Position numbers and translations under genes: made by a program. 64,000 bases of DNA. Origin: Cyclobacteriaceae bacterium (lineage in GTDB: Bacteria > Bacteroidota > Bacteroidia > Cytophagales > Cyclobacteriaceae). Positions 43,524 to 53,036 of the stretch are shown one piece after another (the stretch's first letter is position 1; every line of letters begins with the position of its first letter). The stretch spans positions 1 to 64,000 of the forward strand of contig JALHRJ010000016.1 of NCBI GenBank assembly GCA_022841475.1, given 5' to 3'. The notes below the pieces were generated by a model. That model saw nothing but the letters and a program-made list of their open reading frames with translations, was not told the DNA's origin and made no database searches.

Positions 43524-45887
43524 TTATTCACTTCTCAAACTTTGTGAAGGATTGGCGGTAGCCGCTCGCAAGGCCTGTGTGCTTACAATGATTAAGGCAA
43601 GTATCAGCGCTCCAGCACCCGCCAGGGGTAGCACCCACCACATCACGGTGGTTCTGTATTCATAACGCTCAAGAAAATTGCTAAGAAACCACCAGGCTAT
43701 CGGGCCCGAGAAAAGAAAACCTACAATGACAAGTCGAGAAAAATCTTTTGAGATCAGAATCACCAAACTTGAAACGGAGGCTCCCATTACTTTGCGGATG
43801 CCAACCTCTTTTGTACGCTGCTCAGCAGTAAATGCAGCAAGACCAAAGAGACCAAGACACGTAATGATAATCGCCAATGAAGCAAATATGGTAGCGAGAC
43901 GACTGATTAAATTGATGGTCGAAAATTTTCTTTCAAAGTCAGCATCCGCAAAACGAAACTCGAATGGATAGGTTGGGTTTAGCTTTTTAAAAACACTTTC
44001 TATCGTATTAATAGATTCACTCAAGTCTTGACTTATGTTCAGCCGTAAAGTTATAGTGCTACTCCAATCCGGGTCAAAAATTAATGTCATGGGTTCAACT
44101 GGTTGATATGGAGAAGCCATTACAACATTGGGCATTACACCGATTATTTCCAGGTCTCGATCATTCATTTTAAGATGTTGACCAATTGGATTTTCCATGG
44201 CCATCATTTCTACGGCCGCTTCATTGACTACTACAGCCATGGAATCACTTTTAAAATCTCTGGAAAAATCCCGACCCTCAATCATTTTGATACCCATCGT
44301 TTCTGTGTAATCGTACTCGGTGGCAATGGTTGAGAAGGATACTCGTTGATCAGGCATCCCTTCCCATTTCACCTCATTGTTTGAAAAGATGGATGTAATA
44401 GGGCTATTGCTTTTACAAACTGATTTAACAACTCCTGTTCTTACCAATTCTTCGCGGATTGTCTGGAAATTCGTTTCTAACTCTCCATTAGTCCAGATTT
44501 GCATTAAGTTTTCGCGATCATATCCCATATCACGGCTTTTCACATGCATGATTTGTTGATAGATAACAATGGTGCCAATAATCAGAAAAATAGAGAAGCC
44601 AAACTGAAGTGTTACCAATACTTTGCGTGGCGTTGTGGCACCTTTTCCAACATTAATTTTTCCTTTCAAAACTTTCACAGGTTGAAATGAGGAAAGATAA
44701 AAGGCAGGATAACTCCCTGCAAAAATTCCGATCACGAACACCCACCCAATAGCAATAGACCATAGCCATGGATTGGAGTAATCAATTGAAATATTTTTAT
44801 TTACCAATAGATTATAAGAAGGCAATACAAGTTCCACGACTACAATAGCCAGCACCGAGGAAAGGAATGTTACCATAACTGATTCTCCAAGAAACTGAAA
44901 GATTAATTCCTTTCGTCTGGAACCTACACTTTTCCGGATTCCTACTTCCCGTGCCCGGCTTTCACTTCGGGCCGTGGCCAGGTTCATAAAGTTGATGCAG
45001 GCGATTACTAATACAAAAATGGCAATGGCTGTAAATAATCGAACATATTCAATCATGCCGCCTGTGTTAACACCGTTTTCAAAATTGGAATAGAGCCTCC
45101 ACTTACTCATGGGATGGAGAAAGAGTTTTGCCGTAGGTGCTTTCGGATTGTTGTCTTTGATAATGTTTTGAATGCTGTTGTTCACTTCCTCTTCTGTGGC
45201 ATCGGGCTGCAGTTGCACATACATTTGAAAGGAATTGTTATTCCAATTGTCTTTGGCATAACGCACCCAGCTTTGGGTGGCTTCATAATAGGCGAAGGGC
45301 ACGACATATTCAAATTCGAAAAATGATTGACGGGGCAGATCCTTTACAACACCGGTGACTTTCAAGTCCTGCCCGTTATCAATTTTTATTAATTGATTGA
45401 TGGGATCGAGATCATCAAAAAAAGTTTTAGCGGTCGATTCTGTAATGACGATGGAGGACGGGTCGGATAAGGCTGTGTTAGGATCTCCCTTTACCATCTC
45501 GAAAGTGAAGACTTTGAAAAAATCTTCGCTTGCACTTAGCCCCATTTTGGTGAGTCGCTTGTCACCTACCTGAAGCATATTACCTTCGCCCCAATTAGTC
45601 ATCACCACTTCCTTTATCTTGCTCGACTTGTCTTTGATTGTTTCCTTCATGGGGTAGGGCATAGCATTTCCAGTTCCAATGCCCTGCGCCCACTGCTGAC
45701 TTTGGTATAGCTTATAAATGGAATTGTAATTCTTATGGAACCGATCATAAGAATATTCATCCGCTACCCATAATAAAATCAGAACAGAACTTGCGATACC
45801 GATGGAAAGGCCTGTAATATTGATAAACGAATAAACCGAGTTTTTAAAAAGACTGCGGATAGCAATTTTGAAATAGTTATGAAGCAT
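43524..45887 (-). CDS. FtsX/MacB-type ABC permease, third of three
   Basis: 787 residues with the same domain order as the preceding two: TM1 (SFINITGLSIGIASSVLILL), periplasmic domain, three spans from about 288 (AIAIFVLVIACINFMNLATA), the loop YPAFYLSSFQPVKVLKGKIN, span four, a second periplasmic domain and the last three spans with RTKEVGIRKVMGASVSSLVI. The 3' end of the gene resembles the 3' end of the second one at the DNA level, in agreement with tandem duplication. It is the first gene of the cluster, with about 130 bases before it for a promoter. Confidence 0.9.
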   Translation of the reverse strand: MLHNYFKIAIRSLFKNSVYSFINITGLSIGIASSVLILLWVADEYSYDRFHKNYNSIYKLYQSQQWAQGIGTGNAMPYPMKETIKDKSSKIKEVVMTNWGEGNMLQVGDKRLTKMGLSASEDFFKVFTFEMVKGDPNTALSDPSSIVITESTAKTFFDDLDPINQLIKIDNGQDLKVTGVVKDLPRQSFFEFEYVVPFAYYEATQSWVRYAKDNWNNNSFQMYVQLQPDATEEEVNNSIQNIIKDNNPKAPTAKLFLHPMSKWRLYSNFENGVNTGGMIEYVRLFTAIAIFVLVIACINFMNLATARSESRAREVGIRKSVGSRRKELIFQFLGESVMVTFLSSVLAIVVVELVLPSYNLLVNKNISIDYSNPWLWSIAIGWVFVIGIFAGSYPAFYLSSFQPVKVLKGKINVGKGATTPRKVLVTLQFGFSIFLIIGTIVIYQQIMHVKSRDMGYDRENLMQIWTNGELETNFQTIREELVRTGVVKSVCKSNSPITSIFSNNEVKWEGMPDQRVSFSTIATEYDYTETMGIKMIEGRDFSRDFKSDSMAVVVNEAAVEMMAMENPIGQHLKMNDRDLEIIGVMPNVVMASPYQPVEPMTLIFDPDWSSTITLRLNISQDLSESINTIESVFKKLNPTYPFEFRFADADFERKFSTINLISRLATIFASLAIIITCLGLFGLAAFTAEQRTKEVGIRKVMGASVSSLVILISKDFSRLVIVGFLFSGPIAWWFLSNFLERYEYRTTVMWWVLPLAGAGALILALIIVSTQALRAATANPSQSLRSE

Positions 45888-46016
45888 TTCGATAGCGTTA
45901 GGCTATCGGATATTCCAATAAGGTGCCAGTATGAAAACCAGCCATTTGGTAAGATTAAGGGGCTTTTAATTTTTTTAGTGGCTCATTTACGAACGACACT
46001 GTCCGCAACCGACCAT

Positions 46017-48014
46017 CTAATGGCCGTGATAGCGAGACTCTTTTTCGCGTTCACTTTCTTCTTTTTCGCGTTTGATGCGCACCTTGGCAGGTGGCCCCAC
46101 CATAATAGGCACTCGTTCTACTTCCACATTGGCTAGTTCGAGTCCATACATGGCTTCCGTAGAAAGACTAATTTTCTTAATGAGTCGGTACCCTTGAATA
46201 ATCAGGTTGTCGAATGTTGAAATTTCACTGTCAACAGAAGCTAGTGAATGCAGGATAACAAATTTAAAATCAGCAGGCATGCTGTGTTTCTGGAGAGCAT
46301 CATAGTGACTTGTCAAATCAATTTCTGCAGAGTCGGCCATATCGTGCAGGATTTTATTGAAAAGTAAGTTTACACGATGGTCGGATTTAAAGCCGAGTTT
46401 TATCCGTATGAAAAAGCATTTTTTTGGAATGATTGTGTCTACGGAATATTTTGACGTGTACGGACTATCTACGGTATCTACATGCACAAACCAATACACA
46501 TCGGCTCTCTTAGGTCGTTTCTTGAAAATAGAATAAATAATATTCGAGTCGATGTAACGCTTACTATTGGCAACCGCCATATACACAAGGTTAGTAGCCT
46601 CTTTCGGCACCGAGCTATCTGCTTGCAGATCTTGAATTAATGGCACGTAGTGTTTTAAATCGACAAACTCTGTATGCCTGTCCCTTAGAATCCTGGCGCG
46701 TAATAAAACATACATCATCAGGAAAAATATAAACGCAATCGAAAAAGAGAACCAACCGCCATGGGTAAACTTACTCAGGTTTGAGACCAGAAAAGCTCCT
46801 TCAATAGAAAAGAACAGCAGTGCAAGTACGGAGGATCGAATGGTAGATTTTTTTGACGTAGTAAAATAATACACCAACAAGGAGGTTGTCATCAGCATAT
46901 CAAAGGTGATCGCCAACCCATATGCAGACTGCATGGCATCGGATTCTTTGAAGTAGAGCACCACCAGGATACAACCAAACATTAAAATCCAGTTAATGGC
47001 TGGAATATATATCTGACCTTTTAACTGACTCGGATAACGAACTCGGGTAGCCGGCCAAAGCTTAAGTTTCATGGCTTCGTTGACCAACGTAAACGTGCCT
47101 GAGATTAATGCCTGGCTGGCAATGATGGTGGCGAACGTGGCGATAATTACCCCAACGAAGAGTAACGCCTGTGGCATGATTTCAAAAAAAGGAATGGCAC
47201 CATCCAGTGTTGTTCCCTGATGTTCCAGCAACCAGGCGCCTTGACCAAAATAGCTTAATAACAAGCAGAATTTTACAAACCACCAGCCAGCGCGGATATT
47301 CGATTTTCCACAATGTCCCAGATCGGAATACATTGCCTCTGCCCCGGTGGTACACAAAAACACAGCACCTAAAATCCAGAACCCGCCCGGATATTTTACT
47401 AACAGATCATAGGCATAAACCGGGTTTATTGCTTTGAGCACCGACATATTTCCAACGAGGTGCCACATGCCAATGGAACCGATAAACAAGAACCAGACGA
47501 GCATAACCGGTCCAAAGGTTTTGCCTACCACACTGCTTCCAAATTGTTGGAAGATAAACAAGGCCAGCAGAATGGCGATTACAATGGTAATGATAGTTTG
47601 TTCAGTAATATCAGGATTCAGCGATCGCAATCCTTCAATGGCGGAAGTAACACTGATAGCAGGCGTAATAAACCCATCGGCAATAAGGGTACAACAGCCA
47701 ATGATGGCCGGAAAAATGACCCAACGTGCTTTGTATCTTCTTACTAAAGCATAGAGTGCAAAAATTCCACCTTCCCCTTTGTTATCGGCATTGAGTGCGA
47801 GATAAACGTATTTGATAGTAGTAATTAAAGTGAGAGTCCAAAATACGCAGGATAGACCACCGAAAATAAGGTCTTCGGTAATTACATGAGTACCCACAAT
47901 AAAACGAAGGGTGTATATAGGTGATGTTCCAATATCACCATAAATAATTCCCATGGCTACCAATATTCCGGCAGCAGATGCTTTACTGAGTTTTGGATCT
48001 TTTCCTGAATCCAT
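46017..48014 (-). CDS. kup: Kup-family K+ uptake protein
   Basis: 665 residues with about 12 membrane helices and a C-terminal cytoplasmic domain (from about residue 465). The family motif GDIGTSPIYT appears at residues 26-35, and TTGAEAMYSDLGHCGKSNIR with GWWFVKF near 205-235 is also typical. Kup is a H+-coupled K+ transporter of the inner membrane. Start overlaps the NDH-2 stop by one base (TGATG), so both are translationally coupled. Its energy source, the proton gradient, connects it loosely with its partner. Confidence 0.95.
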   Translation of the reverse strand: MDSGKDPKLSKASAAGILVAMGIIYGDIGTSPIYTLRFIVGTHVITEDLIFGGLSCVFWTLTLITTIKYVYLALNADNKGEGGIFALYALVRRYKARWVIFPAIIGCCTLIADGFITPAISVTSAIEGLRSLNPDITEQTIITIVIAILLALFIFQQFGSSVVGKTFGPVMLVWFLFIGSIGMWHLVGNMSVLKAINPVYAYDLLVKYPGGFWILGAVFLCTTGAEAMYSDLGHCGKSNIRAGWWFVKFCLLLSYFGQGAWLLEHQGTTLDGAIPFFEIMPQALLFVGVIIATFATIIASQALISGTFTLVNEAMKLKLWPATRVRYPSQLKGQIYIPAINWILMFGCILVVLYFKESDAMQSAYGLAITFDMLMTTSLLVYYFTTSKKSTIRSSVLALLFFSIEGAFLVSNLSKFTHGGWFSFSIAFIFFLMMYVLLRARILRDRHTEFVDLKHYVPLIQDLQADSSVPKEATNLVYMAVANSKRYIDSNIIYSIFKKRPKRADVYWFVHVDTVDSPYTSKYSVDTIIPKKCFFIRIKLGFKSDHRVNLLFNKILHDMADSAEIDLTSHYDALQKHSMPADFKFVILHSLASVDSEISTFDNLIIQGYRLIKKISLSTEAMYGLELANVEVERVPIMVGPPAKVRIKREKEESEREKESRYHGH

Positions 48015-49345
48015 CAGTTAGTGTGCTTACTTAATTCTTCCTGATTTATTTTCTCCTCATTGCGCCCGATGATCAAACGATTGCTGCGATCATAAGAAAA
48101 ATAATTCCACATCCAGCTGAAAAAGGTAAATACTTTGTTACGAAAACCAACGATCGACATCAGGTGAACGAACATCCACACATACCAGGCAAAAAATCCC
48201 TGGAAGCGAATGCCTTTCATATCAACAACGGCTTTATGCCTGCCCACTGTTGCCATCGATCCCTTGTCAAAATAACGAAAAGGTTTTAAGGTTTTTTTCA
48301 ACATCAGATTTTTGATGTTTTTAGCTACCAATCGACCTTGTTGCTGTGCAGGGGGTGCCATCATCGGGTGACCCTTCGGTGCTTTTACATCGCCCTCCAT
48401 AAGCGCTACATCCCCAATAGCAAAAATATTCTCGTAGCCTTTTACACGATTAAACTCGTCCACCATCAACCTGTTTCCTCTGCCTATCAGTTCAGGGTTC
48501 ATTCCTTCAATGGGATTTCCTTTTACCCCGGCCGCCCAAATCAACGAACGCGAAACAAGTTTTTCTCCGGTGCTAAGAACAACTTCATACCCATCGTAGG
48601 ATTTTACAGCTGCATTCAAGTGCACCTTTACACCCATCTCGGTTAAGAACTCTAACGCCTTTTGTCCGGCTATATCAGACATCCCATTTAACAATCGTGG
48701 CGAAGCTTCGATCAAATGGATATCCATATTACGCATGTCCAATTCTTTGTAGTCTTTAGGAAATACGTTCTTTTTTAATTCTGTGAGTGCCCCTGATAGT
48801 TCTACACCAGTCGGTCCACCCCCCACAATCACAAAATCCATCAGGCTATTCATTACCTCATGGTCTTCGGTGAGTAAAGCATATTCCAATTGCCGGATGA
48901 TCTTATTTCTGAGCTTGGTAGCATCAACGATGTTTTTCATGGAAGAAGAATGTTTTTCTACTTCTGTCATTCCATAAAAGTTAGTAACCGCTCCGGTTGC
49001 AATCACCAGATAATCATACTTTACCCCGCCAATGGAAGTTTCAATATAATTTTCTTCAGGTTTGATTTTCTTCACTTCGCCTAGTCGGAAATAGAAGTCC
49101 GACTGACTTCCAAATAATTTCCGAAAGGGAGCCACAATCGAATTGGTTTCTAAACCCGAAGTAGCAACCTGGTAAAGCAAAGGTTGGAAGGTATGGTGAT
49201 TGAACTTATCAAAAAGCACCACCTGAGCTTTAATGCCCTCAAGACCTTTAACTACTTCCAGACCTCCAAACCCACCGCCAATTACAATGATGCGGGGTTT
49301 GCCCAGGTCAGCAATACGCGTTCGCGTGGTTATCAATTTGGGCAT
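48014..49345 (-). CDS. ndh: Type II NADH dehydrogenase (NDH-2)
   Basis: 443 residues. The FAD motif is RIIVIGGGFGGLEVVKGL (about 18-35), followed by DKFNHHTFQPLLYQVATSGL, the conserved quinone-pathway block. The NADH motif FVIVGGGPTGVELSGALTEL starts near residue 168, and the C-terminal amphipathic membrane anchor covers about 375-415 (FFAWYVWMFVHLMSIVGF). It transfers electrons from NADH to quinone without proton pumping. First in the ndh-kup operon. The ATG 49345 is preceded by the DNA shared with the next divergent gene. Confidence 0.93.
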   Translation of the reverse strand: MPKLITTRTRIADLGKPRIIVIGGGFGGLEVVKGLEGIKAQVVLFDKFNHHTFQPLLYQVATSGLETNSIVAPFRKLFGSQSDFYFRLGEVKKIKPEENYIETSIGGVKYDYLVIATGAVTNFYGMTEVEKHSSSMKNIVDATKLRNKIIRQLEYALLTEDHEVMNSLMDFVIVGGGPTGVELSGALTELKKNVFPKDYKELDMRNMDIHLIEASPRLLNGMSDIAGQKALEFLTEMGVKVHLNAAVKSYDGYEVVLSTGEKLVSRSLIWAAGVKGNPIEGMNPELIGRGNRLMVDEFNRVKGYENIFAIGDVALMEGDVKAPKGHPMMAPPAQQQGRLVAKNIKNLMLKKTLKPFRYFDKGSMATVGRHKAVVDMKGIRFQGFFAWYVWMFVHLMSIVGFRNKVFTFFSWMWNYFSYDRSNRLIIGRNEEKINQEELSKHTN

Positions 49346-49485
49346 TTAAAAGAGAAATATGGCTCTAAAAAGGGTGCAATTTACAGGTTGTCGAAGGATT
49401 TCGTGGTGTTTGAATATTTTTTTTGTTCTTCCATCATGAACCAAAGTAAAGACTGTAATTTTACCTTACTAAACTAACAACCGTT

Positions 49486-50232
49486 ATGCTTAAGAAACTT
49501 TTATTCGTATGTTCAATCGGTGCCGTCATGGTAAGTTGTGGCGGAGAGGCTGAAAAACTCAAATCGCAAGTTGACTCTCTAAAAAGTGAGCTGCAAACCA
49601 GTCAACAATTTGCTACAACCCTGCAGGAGGTTGGGGTATTGATGGACTCAATTGATGCAAACCGTCAACTCCTTCGTGTAAACATGGTGGAAGGCACTAC
49701 CTATGATGATTACACTTCGCGAATGAAAGACATCAATAATTACGTGAAGGACACACAAAACAAAATTGAAGATCTTGAGAAGTCTTTGAAGAAGTCAAAA
49801 GGCAATACAAATGCACTCTCTGCAACAATCAAAAAACTGAAAGCTGATCTGGAAGAACGCAATAAAGAAATTGCAGCATTAAATGAACATGTGGATCAAC
49901 TACGCAATGAAAATCAAAACCTGATTACTACAGTTGGGTTACAAGAGGCTGAGTTGAATGACAAGGAGTCGCAGATACTTGCCAAGCAGCAAGAGTTGGC
50001 GCTCATTGAGGCAAAGATTCAGGAACTTATGATTTCCAGCAAGGTAAGTGAAGCAGATTCCTATTTTGCCCGCGCACAAGCTGTAGAAGAAGCAGCGAAC
50101 AGAACAAAGTTGGCGCCAAAAAAGAAAAAGGAAACCCTTATGGAAGCCGTTGAGCTCTATAAGAAATCACTTTCTTTAGGAAAGGAAGAGGCACAAGCTA
50201 AGATTACAGAATTGGAGAAGAAGGTAAACTAA
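49486..50232 (+). CDS. Coiled-coil lipoprotein
   Basis: 248 residues. Signal MLKKLLFVCSIGAVMVSC with lipobox Cys18 and Gly19. The mature part is almost entirely coiled coil, with heptads such as KLKSQVDSLKSELQTSQQFA, IKKLKADLEERNKEIAALNE and QKLAL-like repeats (QILAKQQELALIEAKIQELM), then a short Ala/Lys-rich helical end that resembles a TPR half (VELYKKSLSLGKEEAQAKIT). No family name is evident. Likely a periplasmic scaffold attached to the membrane. It ends with a strong terminator at 50251. Confidence 0.8.
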   Translation: MLKKLLFVCSIGAVMVSCGGEAEKLKSQVDSLKSELQTSQQFATTLQEVGVLMDSIDANRQLLRVNMVEGTTYDDYTSRMKDINNYVKDTQNKIEDLEKSLKKSKGNTNALSATIKKLKADLEERNKEIAALNEHVDQLRNENQNLITTVGLQEAELNDKESQILAKQQELALIEAKIQELMISSKVSEADSYFARAQAVEEAANRTKLAPKKKKETLMEAVELYKKSLSLGKEEAQAKITELEKKVN

Positions 50233-50250
50233 AGTTTTGTAACAATTATA

Positions 50251-50279
50251 AAAAAGCCCTGCATGTCAGGGCTTTTTTG
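50251..50279 (+). terminator. Rho-independent terminator of the coiled-coil lipoprotein gene
   Basis: GCCCTG (50256-50261), loop CATGT, CAGGGC (50267-50272), with five A residues before and a run of seven T residues after. It is 24 bases behind the stop and also lies in front of the convergent VanZ gene, so it serves both directions. Confidence 0.92.
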
Positions 50280-50284
50280 TTGGG

Positions 50285-50650
50285 TCATTTTCGCCAATAG
50301 ATTGAACCAATAATCGCTGCGATCAATACCCCAATGGTATCCAAAACCCAATCCCAAACATCCGGTGTTCGGCCTGGCGTTAATCGTTGGTAATTTTCAT
50401 CCAATGCGCCAAAAGTTGAACCAATCAATAACGTGATAGTAAAAAGGACGTAGGCATGTTGGATTGTGAATTCAAGATCAAGCCATCGGAAAATCAAAAG
50501 TCCTAAAATCAAATACTCAACACAGTGAATAAGCTTGTCGGGCGTTAATTCAAATCCTTTCGGAAGTTGATGGCCAGGTATGGAGGATCCGGCAAGGATT
50601 AATAGGCTAAAGAGGATTAATGCAGTTCGGGCAAGCGCGCGTGATGACAT
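50285..50650 (-). CDS. VanZ-family membrane protein
   Basis: 121 residues with four hydrophobic segments. Characteristic pieces are SSIPGHQLPKGFELTPDKLIHCVEYLILGLL and the loop GALDENYQRLTPGRTPDVWDWVLDTIG, in which the DE-Q-pattern of VanZ is seen. VanZ proteins are membrane proteins; the role outside the vancomycin clusters is unknown and teicoplanin resistance should not be assumed. It follows the CaCA gene without any intergenic base, suggesting a common transcript. Confidence 0.85.
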   Translation of the reverse strand: MSSRALARTALILFSLLILAGSSIPGHQLPKGFELTPDKLIHCVEYLILGLLIFRWLDLEFTIQHAYVLFTITLLIGSTFGALDENYQRLTPGRTPDVWDWVLDTIGVLIAAIIGSIYWRK

Positions 50651-51616
50651 TTATTCCATCCCCACAAGGTAAATTGTATACACGATGTAACCCGACAACA
50701 ACAGAAAAGCTTCCCACCGATCAAGTTTGCGTGTATTCAATGTAAACATAAATATCATGAGCACAATCGTGGACGCACCCAACACATACAAATCAAAATC
50801 GAGGGCTACATCAAACGGCAACGGACGGATTAGTCCGGTAATGCTTAAAATAAAAAAGATGTTAAAGATGTTAGACCCGATCACATTTCCAATGGCTATA
50901 TCCGTATTCTTTTTGTAAGCGGCTACTGCGGATGTTGCAAGTTCGGGCAGCGAGGTACCAGCCGCGAGTATGGTAAGGCCAATTAATTTATCACTTAGCC
51001 CGTAATGTTGTGCGATGGCAATAGCGTTATCAACCACTAATGTTCCTCCGCCTACCAACATCATGATGCCTAAAACCATTAACCCAACAGCCACAGGGGT
51101 TGAATAGATTTTAATGGAATCACTGTCTGAATCAAGATCGGAAGAGGAACTCATTGTGCGATAGATGTACATCATGAACAAACCAAAAAAGACAAGCAGG
51201 ATAAAACTATCAAGCCTGCTTAAAACATTGGTTTCACTTCCCCATATCAGTGTATCGTTAACTAACACATAAAGTACCAAGGCCGCTAATAAGGATAAAG
51301 GCACCTCATAGCGTACTGTATTGCGAAGAACAACGAGTGGATAAATAAGCCCGGCTACACCCAGAATGAACAGTAAATTAAAATTATTACTACCAATAAC
51401 ATTTCCAAAAGCTGCCGAATCATAACCTTTTAAGGAAGAGGTAACGCTAACGAGAAGTTCAGGTGTAGAGGTTCCAAAAGCTACTACGGTGAGGCCAATG
51501 GCAATATTGGAGATATTAAATTTTTTGGCTATCGATGAAGAACCACTGACAAGAAAATCAGCACCTTTTATGAGAACTACGAAGCCTACGAGCAATAAAG
51601 TGATGGCCAATAACAT
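50651..51616 (-). CDS. Calcium/sodium antiporter (CaCA, YrbG type)
   Basis: 321 residues with two alpha repeats: TVVAFGTSTPELLVSVTSSL near residue 45 and TILAAGTSLPELATSAVAAY near residue 220, each carrying the conserved Gly-Thr-Ser-x-Pro-Glu ion site. Ten spans are expected. It belongs to the K+-independent bacterial branch (YrbG) and exchanges Na+ or H+ for Ca2+ at the inner membrane. The central cytoplasmic loop is rich in acidic residues and Ser (SSSDLDSDSDSIKIY), which could bind calcium, although this is inference. ATG 51616 is clear. Confidence 0.93.
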   Translation of the reverse strand: MLLAITLLLVGFVVLIKGADFLVSGSSSIAKKFNISNIAIGLTVVAFGTSTPELLVSVTSSLKGYDSAAFGNVIGSNNFNLLFILGVAGLIYPLVVLRNTVRYEVPLSLLAALVLYVLVNDTLIWGSETNVLSRLDSFILLVFFGLFMMYIYRTMSSSSDLDSDSDSIKIYSTPVAVGLMVLGIMMLVGGGTLVVDNAIAIAQHYGLSDKLIGLTILAAGTSLPELATSAVAAYKKNTDIAIGNVIGSNIFNIFFILSITGLIRPLPFDVALDFDLYVLGASTIVLMIFMFTLNTRKLDRWEAFLLLSGYIVYTIYLVGME

Positions 51617-51739
51617 GCAAGAGTGGTTTAGGGTACCCGAAAGGTAAACTCTTTTTTCATTTTTGGCCGAAAAGGTACATGTAAAAAATTAACGTACTTA
51701 AAACGGGGTTTCTTCTTAAATTAGCGGTTTGTTCAACCC

Positions 51740-53026
51740 ATGACCTTAGATATCTTAGTAACAATCTCCCTTGTCCTTTTAAATGGCTTTTTTGTTGCAG
51801 CTGAATTTGCGATTGTTAAGGTTCGTTCTTCTCAAATTGCACTCGAAAAGGGCACTTTATCAAAAGATGCTGCCAAAATCATCGTAAATAATCTTGATGG
51901 TTTTCTGGCTGCCACCCAACTGGGGATTACTTTGGCAAGTTTGGGCCTTGGATGGGTGGGAGAGGATGTAGTTTCAAAGATTGTGCTGAATGCCATGCAT
52001 TCAATGGGGCTGCAAATGAGTGAGGCTACCGCCCACAGCATTGCAATACCTGTGGCGTTCCTTATCCTGACAATTATGCATATTGTTTTTGGTGAGTTAG
52101 CCCCCAAGTCAATCGCCATACGCTACCCGGCCAGTACAACGCTACGTATTTCTATTGCCTTGCGTGTATTTTATTTCATTTTCCGCCCTTTCATCTGGTT
52201 ACTGAATGGGTTTGCGAATCTGATCCTAAAATTATTTGGCATTAAGCCTATGAGTGAAATGGAGATTCATTCTGAAGAAGAATTAAAACTAATAATAGCC
52301 GAAAGTGAAGAGGGAGGTGCCATAGAGTCGAGCGAACGTGAGTTGATTCAAAATGTGTTTGACTTTGATAACCGCGTGGCCCGGCAGGTAATGGTGCCCC
52401 GGGTTAAAATGAGCATGATCAAAGCCGATACTTCTATAGCGGAAGCCATGAACATTGTCTTGAAAGAGGGCTATTCGAGGTATCCGATTTATGAGCAATC
52501 AAAAGATGAAGTGATAGGTGTTGTTCATTCCAAAGACATTGTATCGGTATACATTCTAAACAATAATAAAAGCCTGAAGGACATCATGCGGGCGGTGCAT
52601 TTTATACCGGAAACAAAGCCTATCGATGTATTGCTTCGGGATTTTCAACGTACCAAAGCACAGATGGCATTTGTGGTAAGTGAGTTTGGCGGAATTATTG
52701 GCTTGGTTACGCTGGAAGATATTCTGGAAGAACTGGTAGGAGAAATTCAGGATGAACACGACCATGAGCAGCAGATTGTTGTACCTATCGACAAAGTAAC
52801 ATTTCAGATTGCTGCCCAATCTTCCTTACACGACATCAACAAATTACTGGAAGTCCCCTTTCCGGAAGCTGAAGAATACGAAACGCTTGCTGGCTTGCTT
52901 ACTTATGAACGACCCATGTTAAAAGAAGGGGATGAGTTTGAATTATTCAGCTATAAGATCAAAATTCAAAAGATAAATCAAACCTTACCTGAAACTGTTG
53001 AAGTAAAACTAATCACAGTAACCTAA
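51740..53026 (+). CDS. CNNM/CorC-type transporter (DUF21, CBS pair, CorC_HlyC)
   Basis: 428 residues. The DUF21 membrane domain (residues 1-190; LNGFFVAAEFAIVKVRSSQI, ALEKG-rich loop, TILTIMHIVFGELAPKSIAI) is followed by two CBS domains (about 210-335; MVPRVKMSMIKADTSIAEAM, SRYPIYEQSKDEVIGVVHSK) and the C-terminal CorC_HlyC domain (about 345-428). The family exports Mg2+ or regulates it, and the name hemolysin is historical. The adjacent CorA and the MscS gene make a coherent Mg/ion homeostasis cluster. Confidence 0.92.
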   Translation: MTLDILVTISLVLLNGFFVAAEFAIVKVRSSQIALEKGTLSKDAAKIIVNNLDGFLAATQLGITLASLGLGWVGEDVVSKIVLNAMHSMGLQMSEATAHSIAIPVAFLILTIMHIVFGELAPKSIAIRYPASTTLRISIALRVFYFIFRPFIWLLNGFANLILKLFGIKPMSEMEIHSEEELKLIIAESEEGGAIESSERELIQNVFDFDNRVARQVMVPRVKMSMIKADTSIAEAMNIVLKEGYSRYPIYEQSKDEVIGVVHSKDIVSVYILNNNKSLKDIMRAVHFIPETKPIDVLLRDFQRTKAQMAFVVSEFGGIIGLVTLEDILEELVGEIQDEHDHEQQIVVPIDKVTFQIAAQSSLHDINKLLEVPFPEAEEYETLAGLLTYERPMLKEGDEFELFSYKIKIQKINQTLPETVEVKLITVT

Positions 53027-53036
53027 TGCTATACAT

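Noticed and set aside
50285-50650. Glycopeptide resistance role for the VanZ-like gene
   Set aside because: No other van genes nearby; the domain is widespread in bacteria without resistance.
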